Assembly: GCA_021323555.1 (NCBI GenBank)
Contig: JAJONP010000020.1
Span: forward strand, 1-28,860
Direction of reading: 5' to 3'
Source of the DNA: Gammaproteobacteria bacterium
GTDB taxonomy: Bacteria > Pseudomonadota > Gammaproteobacteria > DSM-16500
DNA length: 28,860 nucleotides
The notes beneath the pieces were generated by a model, which was not told the origin of the DNA, ran no database searches, and was given only the letters and a program-made list of their open reading frames with translations. Positions 1-8,245 of this stretch are shown here, one piece after another; within the stretch, counting starts at the first letter, position 1; every line of letters begins with the position of its first letter. A program made the position numbers and the translations under genes.

Positions 1-108
1 GTTACTACCATGTTTGTCATATTGATATGCTTCCAACAGTGTGGCTGCGGTATGCACTGATCTTGTTTCGGCAAATTTAATTTTTGTTAATCCGTTCTTG
101 CCTTGCAT
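1..108 (-). CDS. Partial hypothetical protein (N-terminal 36 codons)
   Basis: An open frame runs from an ATG at 108-106 to the window edge with no stop. The product starts MQGKNGLTKIKF. An AAAAGGG Shine-Dalgarno-like stretch lies about 8 bases upstream of the ATG, which is the main support for a real start. It lies on the same strand as the ADP-ribosyltransferase-like gene, 96 bases after that gene's stop, so it could be the third gene of that operon. No family is recognisable from 36 residues. The 96-base gap is AT-rich and shows nothing else clear. Confidence 0.4.
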   Translation of the reverse strand, partial: MQGKNGLTKIKFAETRSVHTAATLLEAYQYDKHGSN

Positions 109-204
109 TTTAACTACCCTTTTAAGCGTTAATTTATTAATTGATATGGATGTGTATATCCTTAATATGGATTTCTGTCAAATTAATGTTGCATTATTTG
201 ATTT

Positions 205-1992
205 TTAGCTAAAGTTACGGCTTGCAAAGCTGCTTTTAGGCATCAACTGTCTGGCAGCAAAGCCGTTAGCGGGTAAACATTCTATAGAAGTGATGTTATT
301 ACCAAAACGACTTTTTCCCTGGATAATCTCAGGGTCTTTACTTCTGTCAATATTAACAATAGCTGCGCTTAAATTGTTATCTGTATCAGGCTTAACCAGA
401 ACTACCGCAGAGGCGTCTTTTCCATATTCTACAGTTATTTTGCCTGTTTGGGCTATCTTATAAACTATTTGGTATTTTTTATCTGCATATGGTGATGTTA
501 AATCAATTTTTCCACCAACGATGCATTTTGGATGTAGCCATGTAATAATCCTGGTGCCAGAGGCATCTTTATAATCATATTTTTTATCACTAGGATTAAC
601 ATATTGTATTTGTTCTTTCCTTGCTTCTGCCTCAATTTTATCAATTAAATCAGATTGTCTGTCGAAATTATTGTTATCCTTCCTAATTTGTTTAGATAAA
701 TCAACAATCAAATCAGTAATCAATTTGGTTTGCGTTTCTGTTTTATCACTGACTTTTCCAGCAGTTGGAAAGTCTGCGTCTATTGGCGCGGTGCACCTTC
801 TTAGTGCTATATCCTGAGCTGTATAATTATTTTCAAAAACTTCACGATTTTTATATTTTGGTTTACGTTTGGATGTGTCGTCTGATTTCCTGAATCTATG
901 TTTAAAGTAAAGGTCCTCCTCTCTTGCTTTGTAGTGCTCAACGACTTTACCGCTTTGATCAACTATATCGTAATTAAAATATAGTAAGCCGCCAATATCA
1001 ATGTTTTTGCGGTTGTGTATTGTATGAATAAAGAAATTTTTAATTTTTCTAAAAATTGAGGTAGTTTCAACTAGTCTTAAACTTTGGTCATCATGGAGTT
1101 TATGAAGGAGGTTTTCACCACTGAATTTGTTTTCAATAATGCCATTATTACGATAATTAGGGTTAGGTAGTATTTTATCTACAAACATGCCTTTTTTATC
1201 GGATTTTACGTGAATAGCTTCTTTTATCCACTCGGTTGGAATGTTACTAAAGTCTATTTCCCTAAAATTAGATCCGCGCGAACGATAGGGCGCTAATGAT
1301 ACAGCCTCGGCTCCTTCTGGTGGGCGTATAATAAATATCCAACCACCATTTTTTGTTCTGGCGTGAGAGTATTTAAGACCCATGCTTGGATCGGTTGATG
1401 TTGCTACTGCTTTAGTATTTCGTTCTGTATCCCACCATCTTGTACGTATTTTATATATAAACCACTGTTTAGCCCCTTTCTCTATGGCCATATGAGAAAT
1501 ATCCCAGGAATTTTGTATATCTTTCTCACTAAGATACGCTGAGGGAATGCCACGGTAGAATAAATCGCCTTCTTTTATTTTTACCTTCTTTATGTCGTGA
1601 AGTAAGATCATTTGCTCTACGAATTCATTATGTAAAGAAACGTATATTTGATCTATTTGCCTGGAATTAAAAGGCCCTGAAGTATTGGCAATTTTATTTT
1701 GTTTTATAGAAGGCCCTGAAGTATTGGCAATTTTATTTTGTTTTATAGACCAATCCACAAGTTCTGGTATGTACCTATCGATTTTCCCTTTTAATCTTTC
1801 CAACTCTTGAGCTGAATGGATTACCTTAGGGTTATCGACATAATTTTTTAAATCCTTATCCCTAATATTTAGATGATGCCAAAGAATATTAGCAAATGCC
1901 TGGTAATTGGTATTATAAACACCCTTTTTACGCTCGGTACCTTCATGTATCCTGGTGCGTATCTCTGTGATTAGGTTAGATCTGCTTTTCAT
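205..1992 (-). CDS. Putative ADP-ribosyltransferase (ART)-domain toxin/effector
   Basis: The product is 595 residues with no signal peptide or membrane segment. Residues about 140-262 resemble the R-S-E class of ADP-ribosyltransferases (cholera/pertussis toxin-like). They contain FYRG with Arg147, a TST motif at 198-200 (VATSTDP) that would be the STS core, and a REIDFSNIPTEWI segment with Glu245, like the catalytic loop that precedes Ile-Pro in this fold. The second acid of the usual E-x-E/Q-x-E is not obvious, since position 243 is Phe, so target specificity may differ. Residues about 300-595 match nothing I know. The N-terminal part carries a perfect 13-residue tandem duplication (positions 82-107). 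The ATG follows the macrodomain stop directly (TAA then ATG), so translation is probably coupled. Inference: it transfers ADP-ribose to a protein or nucleic acid, and the neighbour may reverse or bind the product. The fold assignment rests on motifs only. Confidence 0.6.
   Translation of the reverse strand: MKSRSNLITEIRTRIHEGTERKKGVYNTNYQAFANILWHHLNIRDKDLKNYVDNPKVIHSAQELERLKGKIDRYIPELVDWSIKQNKIANTSGPSIKQNKIANTSGPFNSRQIDQIYVSLHNEFVEQMILLHDIKKVKIKEGDLFYRGIPSAYLSEKDIQNSWDISHMAIEKGAKQWFIYKIRTRWWDTERNTKAVATSTDPSMGLKYSHARTKNGGWIFIIRPPEGAEAVSLAPYRSRGSNFREIDFSNIPTEWIKEAIHVKSDKKGMFVDKILPNPNYRNNGIIENKFSGENLLHKLHDDQSLRLVETTSIFRKIKNFFIHTIHNRKNIDIGGLLYFNYDIVDQSGKVVEHYKAREEDLYFKHRFRKSDDTSKRKPKYKNREVFENNYTAQDIALRRCTAPIDADFPTAGKVSDKTETQTKLITDLIVDLSKQIRKDNNNFDRQSDLIDKIEAEARKEQIQYVNPSDKKYDYKDASGTRIITWLHPKCIVGGKIDLTSPYADKKYQIVYKIAQTGKITVEYGKDASAVVLVKPDTDNNLSAAIVNIDRSKDPEIIQGKSRFGNNITSIECLPANGFAARQLMPKSSFASRNFS
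1672..1749 (-). repeat. Perfect 39-bp tandem duplication inside the ART-like gene
   Basis: Two identical 39-bp copies (1672-1710 and 1711-1749) lie head to tail, and each begins AGGCCCTGAAG on the plus strand. Because 39 is a multiple of three, the duplication adds 13 residues (containing KQNKIANTSGP twice) without breaking the frame. Perfect identity points to a recent event. Confidence 0.95.
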
Positions 1993-2676
1993 TTAAAATC
2001 GGCCTTTTCCTTCTTTTTCATTCGCAGAAATTTGTTCAAGGTCTTCATATTGGTTATATTTTTGTAAGCTAGCTAAATAACCTTGTTTACCTTTTTCAAA
2101 AGTACATAGAACAAGAGTAATTTTACTATCTAACTTTATATTCTCATTGGCATAACGAATTGCTTTGATGGTCATTTTTGCTAGATCATCTTCTGATAGA
2201 CGTTTACCTTTAAATTTTCCTCCACTGACAATAGGACAGGCTATTTCAGTAATACCATTATCATTTGCAGTTTTTATGATGTTTAAGTATGTGAGGTTTA
2301 AAGCATCTTGGGCTGATTCACCATTTGTTAAACGGAATTGTTTCTTTGGATCGCGTTCAGTTTTGGTAAAACCATGTTTTTCTTCCCGGAAATCGGGCCC
2401 AACGGCATGAATTATGTGTGTAAAACCGTTACTGCCTAATCCATATGCTTGTGTTAATAAATTTTCGGTTACTTTGCATCCTTTTTCTGTTTCCAACTCT
2501 TTAACCAGCTGTTTGCCTGCTTGTTTTTGTATGGCTCCAGCAATGCCTTTAGTGCCAAGTAATGTACAATTTGCTGCATTTACCAGTGCATAATTCTTAG
2601 CTTCACCTTTAGCGTGATCAAGAGCTCCTTCTGGATCAAATTTCAGATCAATATTCTTGTACTGGTAACCTCTCAT
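1993..2676 (-). CDS. Macrodomain (ADP-ribose-binding or hydrolase) protein
   Basis: The product is 227 residues. Macrodomain signatures appear in order: VNAAN (32-36), the phosphate-loop stretch GTKGIAGAI (41-49), AYGLGSNGFTHIIHAVGP (about 77-94) and a second loop VSGGKFKG before a final helix and strand. Active macrodomain hydrolases usually have a glycine-rich GGGG(V/I) loop; here two of those glycines are Thr-Lys, which may change catalysis or limit it to binding. I chose the ATG at 2676 because AGGGGG lies 5 bases upstream; a TTG at 2700 would add eight residues. It is the first gene of an operon with the ART-like gene, with abutting stop and start. The gene order fits a pair in which the macrodomain neutralises or removes ADP-ribosylation made by its partner, as in DarT/DarG, although the partner here is not DarT-like in sequence. 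Confidence 0.85.
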   Translation of the reverse strand: MRGYQYKNIDLKFDPEGALDHAKGEAKNYALVNAANCTLLGTKGIAGAIQKQAGKQLVKELETEKGCKVTENLLTQAYGLGSNGFTHIIHAVGPDFREEKHGFTKTERDPKKQFRLTNGESAQDALNLTYLNIIKTANDNGITEIACPIVSGGKFKGKRLSEDDLAKMTIKAIRYANENIKLDSKITLVLCTFEKGKQGYLASLQKYNQYEDLEQISANEKEGKGRF

Positions 2677-2703
2677 AACACCCCCTATATTAGTAAACAA
2701 ATT

Positions 2704-2732
2704 AATATACCAGTTGCAAGTGCGTAAGTCAA
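2704..2732 (-). promoter_or_regulatory. Sigma70-type promoter for the macrodomain-ART operon
   Basis: On the minus strand TTGACT (2732-2727) and TATATT (2709-2704) are separated by exactly 17 bases, which is close to consensus. The -10 lies about 28 bases upstream of the ATG at 2676, leaving a short leader with the ribosome-binding site. Confidence 0.7.
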
Positions 2733-2800
2733 TCGTTACGAATTTGTTGTTATAATTGAGATTGCATTTTCCGTAAGTAATTTAATTAAAAGTTGCAACT
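2712..2800. promoter_or_regulatory. Operator candidate: repeated AGTTGCAA(C/G)T palindrome
   Basis: AGTTGCAACT at 2791-2800 is a perfect 10-bp palindrome. A nearly identical copy, AGTTGCAAGT at 2712-2721, sits inside the -35/-10 spacer of the macrodomain promoter. The spacing and position suit a dimeric repressor that could block the operon. No regulator gene is adjacent, so the binding protein is unknown; the macrodomain protein itself has no visible DNA-binding motif. Confidence 0.35.
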
Positions 2801-2840
2801 AACTGCGAGCCAATAAGTGGAACTCGTGCACTAAGCCATA

Positions 2841-5345
2841 TCAATCCGCATATTTAACAAAAGCCTGAATAGTTTTAGTATCCAAAGATTGTTTAGTGTT
2901 AAAAAACTCTGCCCATGGATCAGGGCGTGTTTGGACCAAATCAAGCACATCAGTTAAAAGAAAGAGGGGCATTTGTGTTGAATTATTTAACTCATCCCAA
3001 CTAATTGGTAGTGCCACTGGTGCATTTTTACGGGCGCGAAGAGAGTAGGGGGCAATAGCGGTTGCGCCTAAATCATTGCGCAGGTAATCTATAAATATAC
3101 GCCCTTTACGTTTGGCCTTGCTCATGTTGGAAGTATATTTAGCTGGGCTATCATGCATCATGATATTAGCAAGTCCTTTAGTAAAACTTTTAACCTCATC
3201 CCAATAATGCTCGGGTTTTATAGGTACAGTTATGTGCACTCCTTTTCCACCAGAAACTTTTACGAAACTTTCTAAATTAATATCACGTAAATGGATCTGA
3301 AGTTCCTGTGCTGCGCTTACAATTTCCTTCCAGGGCATATTTAAATCAGGGTCGAGGTCAAATATTATTACATTTGGTTTGTTTGGATTATTCACATCTG
3401 AACCCCAGGGATGCAGCTCTACCATTCCCATTTGAGCTAATGAAACCAATCCATCAACATTATCTACCATAACATATGGCGGTTCATTTTTTTTCACATG
3501 AACCTGATGCACAGCTTTTGACAAACCTTTTCCAATATGCTTTTGGAAAAAACATGTATCGCTAGCATTATCTGTACACCGTATAATACTAAGGGCGCGG
3601 TTACTGATATAGGGTAGAATATAAGGAGCAATAGCTTCATAATATTGTACCACCTGCAATTTAGTAATATTGCTTTCAGGGTATAATACCCGATCAGGAT
3701 GGGATATTTTTATTCCTGCAACTGTTGCCGTGTTTGTTGTTTTTGGGATATTAACAGGAGATTCGAAATGTACTGATCCTGCGGGTTTATCTTCGCGTAA
3801 TCCTTCAAATACAGGATGGCGTAGCCGGCCTTCAGGGGTTACTTCGGAATATTTTACTTCACATACGAGCTTTGGCTCTACCCAAAATGTTCCACGTTTT
3901 ATTTCGCTGGTTACATTTTTTAAAGCAGATTTTTTCTGTTGTAATTTTTCTAATTTTTTACGTAAATCCGCTGACATTGCATAATCAAAACCACTGCCAA
4001 CTTTACCGGAATATTCTAAAGCGCCATTTTTATATGTGGCTAGTAATAGTGCACCAATACCGCGCCCGGCATCAGTAGAGTTAGTAAATCCGACTATAAC
4101 AAACTCCTGCCTCTGGCTGCATTTTGATTTTATCCAGGTTTTACTGCGAGTGGAAGTATAGGGCGCATTCTTTAGCTTAGAAACCACTCCTTCCAGGTGC
4201 ATGCTGCATATGTTTTGCAGGAAATTCTTTTCTACACCCTCGAAATGTTCACTATAAAATATGCGGCCATTCTGGTTATCTGCCAGTATTTCGCGTAAGT
4301 GTTTTTTCCTTTTGATAAGGGGAAGACGGCGCATATCCTCGCCATCCAAGAACAACAGGTCAAACAAATAATATTGCATGTTGTTATAATTATTATTGGT
4401 AAGGGCATCTTGTAATGCTTTAAAGCTGGTAGCACCATCCTCATTTACAACTACAACTTCTCCATCGAGTATAGCATTTTGGACTGGAAATTCTTTGAGC
4501 TGTTTTGCAATGGTTGGAAATTTTACAGTCCATTCTTTACCAGTGCGTGTAAATAACTGAACTGCACCATTATTAATGCGTGCAATAAGTCTATAGCCAT
4601 CAAATTTTATTTCATGCACCCAATCTTCGCCTTTAGGCATCTGCACTTCAAGAGTTGCAAGTTGTGGGGCGATGAATTTAGGTGGCTCAGGTAAATTTTG
4701 ATTTTTTACAATGTTGCGGCGCGGCTTTTTTTGCTGAGGAATTTTTTCTTCTCTCTTGCTTTGCCAAACAGCATCATTTGCACTAGCAATTTCTTCCATA
4801 GTCCGTCCGCTTACAACACTTGTATCGTAAACTTCAAGCAGATAGTCAGTATCTTGTGGAACGGCATATTCGTCCGTTCGTTTTAGAAGTAGCCAGTTAT
4901 TGCGATCTTTGTCACTTTTTTTGCCTTTCATGCGTATAAGTGACCATTCCCCTTGTAACCTTTTCCCATGCAATCGGAAGGTAAGTTTGCCATCTGCAAG
5001 TTCTTTATGTGGATCACCCACTGGCTCCCATGTACCAGTATCCCATAGCATGACAGTACCGCCGCCATATTGCCCTTTGGGAATAGTACCTTCAAATGAA
5101 CCATATTCAACTGGGTGATCTTCTACTTCAACGGCTAATCTTTTATCATGCGGATCTAAGCTTGGGCCGCGTGTTACAGCCCAGCTTTTGAGGACATTAT
5201 CTAATTCAAGGCGGAAGTCATAATGTAATCTGCGAGCTGCATGCTTTTGGATAAGGTATTTAAAGCCATTGCTATTGCCAAGCTCGCCTTTAGGCTCTGG
5301 GGTTTTATGAAAATCGCGTTTGGCTATGTATTTGTCTAGTGGCAT
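2841..5345 (-). CDS. ligD: Multifunctional ATP-dependent DNA ligase D
   Basis: The product is 834 residues with all three LigD modules in the order phosphoesterase-ligase-polymerase. The 3'-phosphoesterase (about 25-165) shows HYDFRLE with His41 and EDHPVEYG with His77. The ligase domain (about 225-530) has the nucleotidyl-transfer lysine Lys247 in EIKFDGYR, DGE at 294-296, and the EGVVSK motif near 385-390. The archaeo-eukaryotic primase-type polymerase (about 545-834) has FDLDP with Asp663/Asp665, SGGKGVH (698-704) and FIDYLRN. LigD trims, fills and seals double-strand breaks held by Ku. An upstream in-frame start at 5396 would overlap ku; I prefer the ATG at 5345, preceded by AAGGTAG and giving the family-typical MPLDKY...KTPEP beginning. 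It starts 10 bases after the ku stop, so the two are co-transcribed. Confidence 0.96.
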   Translation of the reverse strand: MPLDKYIAKRDFHKTPEPKGELGNSNGFKYLIQKHAARRLHYDFRLELDNVLKSWAVTRGPSLDPHDKRLAVEVEDHPVEYGSFEGTIPKGQYGGGTVMLWDTGTWEPVGDPHKELADGKLTFRLHGKRLQGEWSLIRMKGKKSDKDRNNWLLLKRTDEYAVPQDTDYLLEVYDTSVVSGRTMEEIASANDAVWQSKREEKIPQQKKPRRNIVKNQNLPEPPKFIAPQLATLEVQMPKGEDWVHEIKFDGYRLIARINNGAVQLFTRTGKEWTVKFPTIAKQLKEFPVQNAILDGEVVVVNEDGATSFKALQDALTNNNYNNMQYYLFDLLFLDGEDMRRLPLIKRKKHLREILADNQNGRIFYSEHFEGVEKNFLQNICSMHLEGVVSKLKNAPYTSTRSKTWIKSKCSQRQEFVIVGFTNSTDAGRGIGALLLATYKNGALEYSGKVGSGFDYAMSADLRKKLEKLQQKKSALKNVTSEIKRGTFWVEPKLVCEVKYSEVTPEGRLRHPVFEGLREDKPAGSVHFESPVNIPKTTNTATVAGIKISHPDRVLYPESNITKLQVVQYYEAIAPYILPYISNRALSIIRCTDNASDTCFFQKHIGKGLSKAVHQVHVKKNEPPYVMVDNVDGLVSLAQMGMVELHPWGSDVNNPNKPNVIIFDLDPDLNMPWKEIVSAAQELQIHLRDINLESFVKVSGGKGVHITVPIKPEHYWDEVKSFTKGLANIMMHDSPAKYTSNMSKAKRKGRIFIDYLRNDLGATAIAPYSLRARKNAPVALPISWDELNNSTQMPLFLLTDVLDLVQTRPDPWAEFFNTKQSLDTKTIQAFVKYAD

Positions 5346-5355
5346 AATTACTACC

Positions 5356-6240
5356 TTAACTACTACTCTTCCTTCTTCTTTTCGGAACTGGCTCACTTTT
5401 TCCCTTCAAGCTCTTCTTCAATGCATCCATTAAATTGACTACTTTTGGTTCAATAACAGCTTCCTCATATTCAGGTTTGCGGTTTTCAATTTTGGCATTA
5501 ATTAATTCCTGTAACGCATCCTTGTAATGATCATGAAATTCGAATGGGTTAAAGTGGGCACTTTTGCGCTTTATTAACTCACGTGCCATATCAAATTCTT
5601 CACCGCTTGGTCTCATTTCGGATATATCACTGAAATATTTCTCTGGGTCCCGTACTTCTTCGCCATAGCGAAGTGTCTGCATAAACAAGCCTTTTCCGGC
5701 TGGACCAATTGCGCATATATGTTCATGGCCAGACATAGAAAGCTGGCCGAGGCCGACTTTTTTAGTTGCCCGCAAAGCTTCACGCACGACTACATAAGCA
5801 TCGTCAGGGATATCGCCTGCGGGAGTTATAAAATAGGGTTTGTCGTAATAAATTGGATTGATCTCGTTCTCATCTACAAACTGGACAATATCGAGTGTTT
5901 CTTTCGAAGGAACTTTAATTTCACTGATTTCTTCTGGCTCAATCAGTACATAAGAGTTTTTCTCAAATTCATATCCTTTAACGATATCTTCTCGCTCTAC
6001 CGGTTCGCCTCCAGCCACATTTTGATGGTGAATCCGTTCACCTGTTGGGCGATAAATCTCATGCATGGCAATGCGGCGTGACTGTTCAACAGCAGAATAA
6101 ATATTAACCGGAAATGAGACAAGTGAAATGCGGATATGTCCGCTCCAATAGGGCCTGGCACCCATTCCATAAAAACGTTTTTTTATCGCCTCTTTTTTTT
6201 CTTTTTGGGCTGCCTTTCTAGTTTTATCCACTGGTGCCAT
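5356..6240 (-). CDS. ku: Non-homologous end-joining protein Ku
   Basis: The product is 294 residues. The Ku core begins at ARPYWSGHIRISLVSFPVNIY (from about residue 28) and continues through the beta-barrel ring region (VEREDIVKGYEF, IYYDKPYFITP, GLGQLSMSGHEHICAIGP). The C-terminus is a lysine/arginine-rich tail ending KRRRKSSS, as in many bacterial Ku proteins. Homodimeric Ku threads onto broken DNA ends and recruits LigD. The start at 6240 gives a basic 27-residue extension before the conserved domain; an internal Met at residue 26 is an alternative and only a weak GGAT ribosome site supports the longer form. It is divergent from ndh and heads the ku-ligD operon. Confidence 0.95.
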   Translation of the reverse strand: MAPVDKTRKAAQKEKKEAIKKRFYGMGARPYWSGHIRISLVSFPVNIYSAVEQSRRIAMHEIYRPTGERIHHQNVAGGEPVEREDIVKGYEFEKNSYVLIEPEEISEIKVPSKETLDIVQFVDENEINPIYYDKPYFITPAGDIPDDAYVVVREALRATKKVGLGQLSMSGHEHICAIGPAGKGLFMQTLRYGEEVRDPEKYFSDISEMRPSGEEFDMARELIKRKSAHFNPFEFHDHYKDALQELINAKIENRKPEYEEAVIEPKVVNLMDALKKSLKGKSEPVPKRRRKSSS

Positions 6241-6334
6241 ATAATATCCATATAGAATATAAAGTTATGATAAGGGAATATGCTGTAAAATAACTATTAT
6301 GTTTATTTGTCTTATCGGCAGACATGAATCGTAT

Positions 6335-6354
6335 TTACTTATACTTATAAGTAA
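6335..6354. promoter_or_regulatory. Inverted repeat in the ku/ndh divergent spacer
   Basis: TTACTTAT (6335-6342) and ATAAGTAA (6347-6354) form a perfect 8-bp inverted repeat with a 4-base spacer, centred in the 173-base gap between divergent ku and ndh. It could be an operator serving either side. Promoter boxes in this gap are weak by eye; a TCTAAT at 6400-6405 could be the -10 of ndh. Confidence 0.35.
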
Positions 6355-6413
6355 CTGTTAATTTATACCTTTCCCTTTAAATTGGCCGTCTTATCATTGT
6401 CTAATTAAAAATT

Positions 6414-7682
6414 ATGCTTGATCCTATTAGCTCATTCCAGCGCGTGATTGTAGTTGGCGCTGGGTTTGGAGGTTTATTTTGTGCCAAAGGTTTGGCAGAT
6501 AAAAACGTGCAGGTAACACTAATTGATTCTCAAAACCACCATCTTTTCCAGCCGTTATTATATCAAGTAGCTACAGGATTCCTTGGTATTAATGATGTAG
6601 CTATACCTATACGAAGTTTATTTCGAAATAAAAGCAATATAGAGGTTATAATGGCGGAAGTTACTGGAGTTAACACTTCATCAAACCTGGTAATAACTAA
6701 TGGAAAAAATTATCATTATGATTATTTAGTATTGGCTACAGGTTCGCGCTACCATTTTTTCGGGCATGACGAATGGAAAAAACATGTCTTTGTACTAAAA
6801 ACTCTTGAAGATGCTGTTTTGTTGCGCCAAAGAATCCTGAGCGCATTCGAAAGTGCTGAACTGGAAGCAGATATAGATAAGCGCAAAGAATTACTTACTT
6901 TTATTGTTATAGGTGGAGGGCCTACTGGTGTTGAGACTGCTGGCGCTATTGCTGATTTAGTTGACTATGTAATAGCAAAAGAATTTCACCATATCCTATT
7001 ACAAGAAGCACATATCTTTTTGGTAGAAGCTTCCCCGCGCATACTAGCAAACATGCCTGACACGCTTTCTTCATATGCAAAACGTGTTCTGTTGCGGAAA
7101 AGAATTATAATCCAGAACTCAACGAGAGTTGAAAATATAGAGGCAGGGCAGGTTGTAACTTCAAAAGGCACTATCAAAGGCAATACCATTATTTGGGCTG
7201 CCGGTGTAAAACCTGTTTCTTTAGAAAAATGGCTAGGTGTAGAAGCTGATGAGTCGGGTGCTGTTTCTGTACAGGAGAATTTATCGGTAAAAAATCTACC
7301 AAATGTATTTGTAATTGGTGATTCAGCTACATTTATCCAAAATGGCAAGCCTCTTCCTGCTCTTGCATCAGTTGCGAAACAACAGGGAAAATATTTAGCT
7401 AAATTTTTATATCATCGTATCGCAGGCAAAGAATATAAACCATTTCACTACCGAGATTGGGGAATTATGGCAACCATAGGACGAAATGAAGCAGCTGCAA
7501 ATTTTGGTAATTTTACTTTAAAAGGGCGTTTAGCTTGGTTTGTCTGGGGAGTGGTGCATATTTTTTTCCTTACCGGGTTTCGTAATCGCATCGCTGTATT
7601 TTTAAACTGGGTCTGGACCTATCTGACCTTTGGCGCAGGAGCTAGGATTTTAATAAAACAAGAAAGAGGTAACGAAAAATAG
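6414..7682 (+). CDS. ndh: Type II NADH:quinone oxidoreductase
   Basis: The product is 422 residues, normal for NDH-2. The N-terminal FAD-binding Rossmann motif is GAGFGG (15-20), followed by FQPLLYQVATG, typical of NDH-2. The NADH-binding motif is GGGPTG (167-172), and VFVIGDSATF is the second FAD contact. The C-terminal region has hydrophobic and aromatic stretches (AWFVWGVVHIFFLTGF) that anchor this peripheral enzyme to the membrane. It passes electrons from NADH to quinone without pumping protons. No Shine-Dalgarno precedes the ATG; if the TCTAAT at 6400-6405 is the -10, the message would be nearly leaderless. It is the first gene of a tight set with DUF488 and UDG. Confidence 0.92.
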   Translation: MLDPISSFQRVIVVGAGFGGLFCAKGLADKNVQVTLIDSQNHHLFQPLLYQVATGFLGINDVAIPIRSLFRNKSNIEVIMAEVTGVNTSSNLVITNGKNYHYDYLVLATGSRYHFFGHDEWKKHVFVLKTLEDAVLLRQRILSAFESAELEADIDKRKELLTFIVIGGGPTGVETAGAIADLVDYVIAKEFHHILLQEAHIFLVEASPRILANMPDTLSSYAKRVLLRKRIIIQNSTRVENIEAGQVVTSKGTIKGNTIIWAAGVKPVSLEKWLGVEADESGAVSVQENLSVKNLPNVFVIGDSATFIQNGKPLPALASVAKQQGKYLAKFLYHRIAGKEYKPFHYRDWGIMATIGRNEAAANFGNFTLKGRLAWFVWGVVHIFFLTGFRNRIAVFLNWVWTYLTFGAGARILIKQERGNEK

Positions 7683-8245
7683 CAAAGCGGGAAATAGCAC
7701 GGCAGCAGAAGAATACAATATTTACTATTGGCCATTCTACTCGTACAATTGAAGAGTTTGTTAAGATATTGAAAGCTTATGATATTGAAACATTGGTGGA
7801 TATAAGATCTATTCCACGATCGCGTCATAATCCTCAATTTTCTCAGGAGACCCTTGCGCAAAAGCTAAAATGCAATGGTATCTCTTATGTATATATGAAA
7901 GAACTCGGAGGGTTGCGCCACTCAAAGAAGAATTCACAGAACCAAGGTTGGCACAATCTATCGTTCCGTGGCTATGCAGATTATATGCAGACTTTAGAAT
8001 TTAAACGTGCTTTGGATAAGCTTATTACACTGGCTAAAACATCGTGTGTCGTCATTATGTGTGCGGAGGCAGTTCCCTGGCGCTGTCATCGCTCGCTGGT
8101 AGGTGACGCAATGCTTGTTAATAATATATCTGTTATTGGCATAATATCGGAGCACAAATCTTCGCCTCATAAATTAACAAAATTTGCTCAGGTAGAAGGT
8201 AAGTGCATTACGTATCCATTAGAAGCTATGCAAGGAGATACATGA
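7679..8245 (+). CDS. DUF488 family protein, probably AUA-initiated
   Basis: The first ordinary start is TTG at 7769 (158 residues), but that would remove the family's first strand. The same frame is open back to a stop at 7670 and reads TIFTIGHSTRTIEEF just upstream, the conserved DUF488 N-terminus. No ATG, GTG or TTG exists in that extension. AGAGGT (7664-7669 region) lies at ideal distance from an ATA at 7679, which overlaps the ndh stop as ATAG, so I infer an AUA start and a 189-residue product. Other family marks are LVDIRSIPRSRHNPQF, ELGGLRH, the W...FRGYADYM stretch and CAEAVPWRCHR. The biochemical function of DUF488 is not established. The end overlaps the UDG start as ATGA. Confidence 0.85.
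   Translation: MAKREIARQQKNTIFTIGHSTRTIEEFVKILKAYDIETLVDIRSIPRSRHNPQFSQETLAQKLKCNGISYVYMKELGGLRHSKKNSQNQGWHNLSFRGYADYMQTLEFKRALDKLITLAKTSCVVIMCAEAVPWRCHRSLVGDAMLVNNISVIGIISEHKSSPHKLTKFAQVEGKCITYPLEAMQGDT

Noticed and set aside
5346..5396. Upstream start for ligD at 5396
   Set aside because: It would overlap ku by 41 bases and add residues not seen in the family, whereas the ATG at 5345 has a ribosome site and the standard MPL start.
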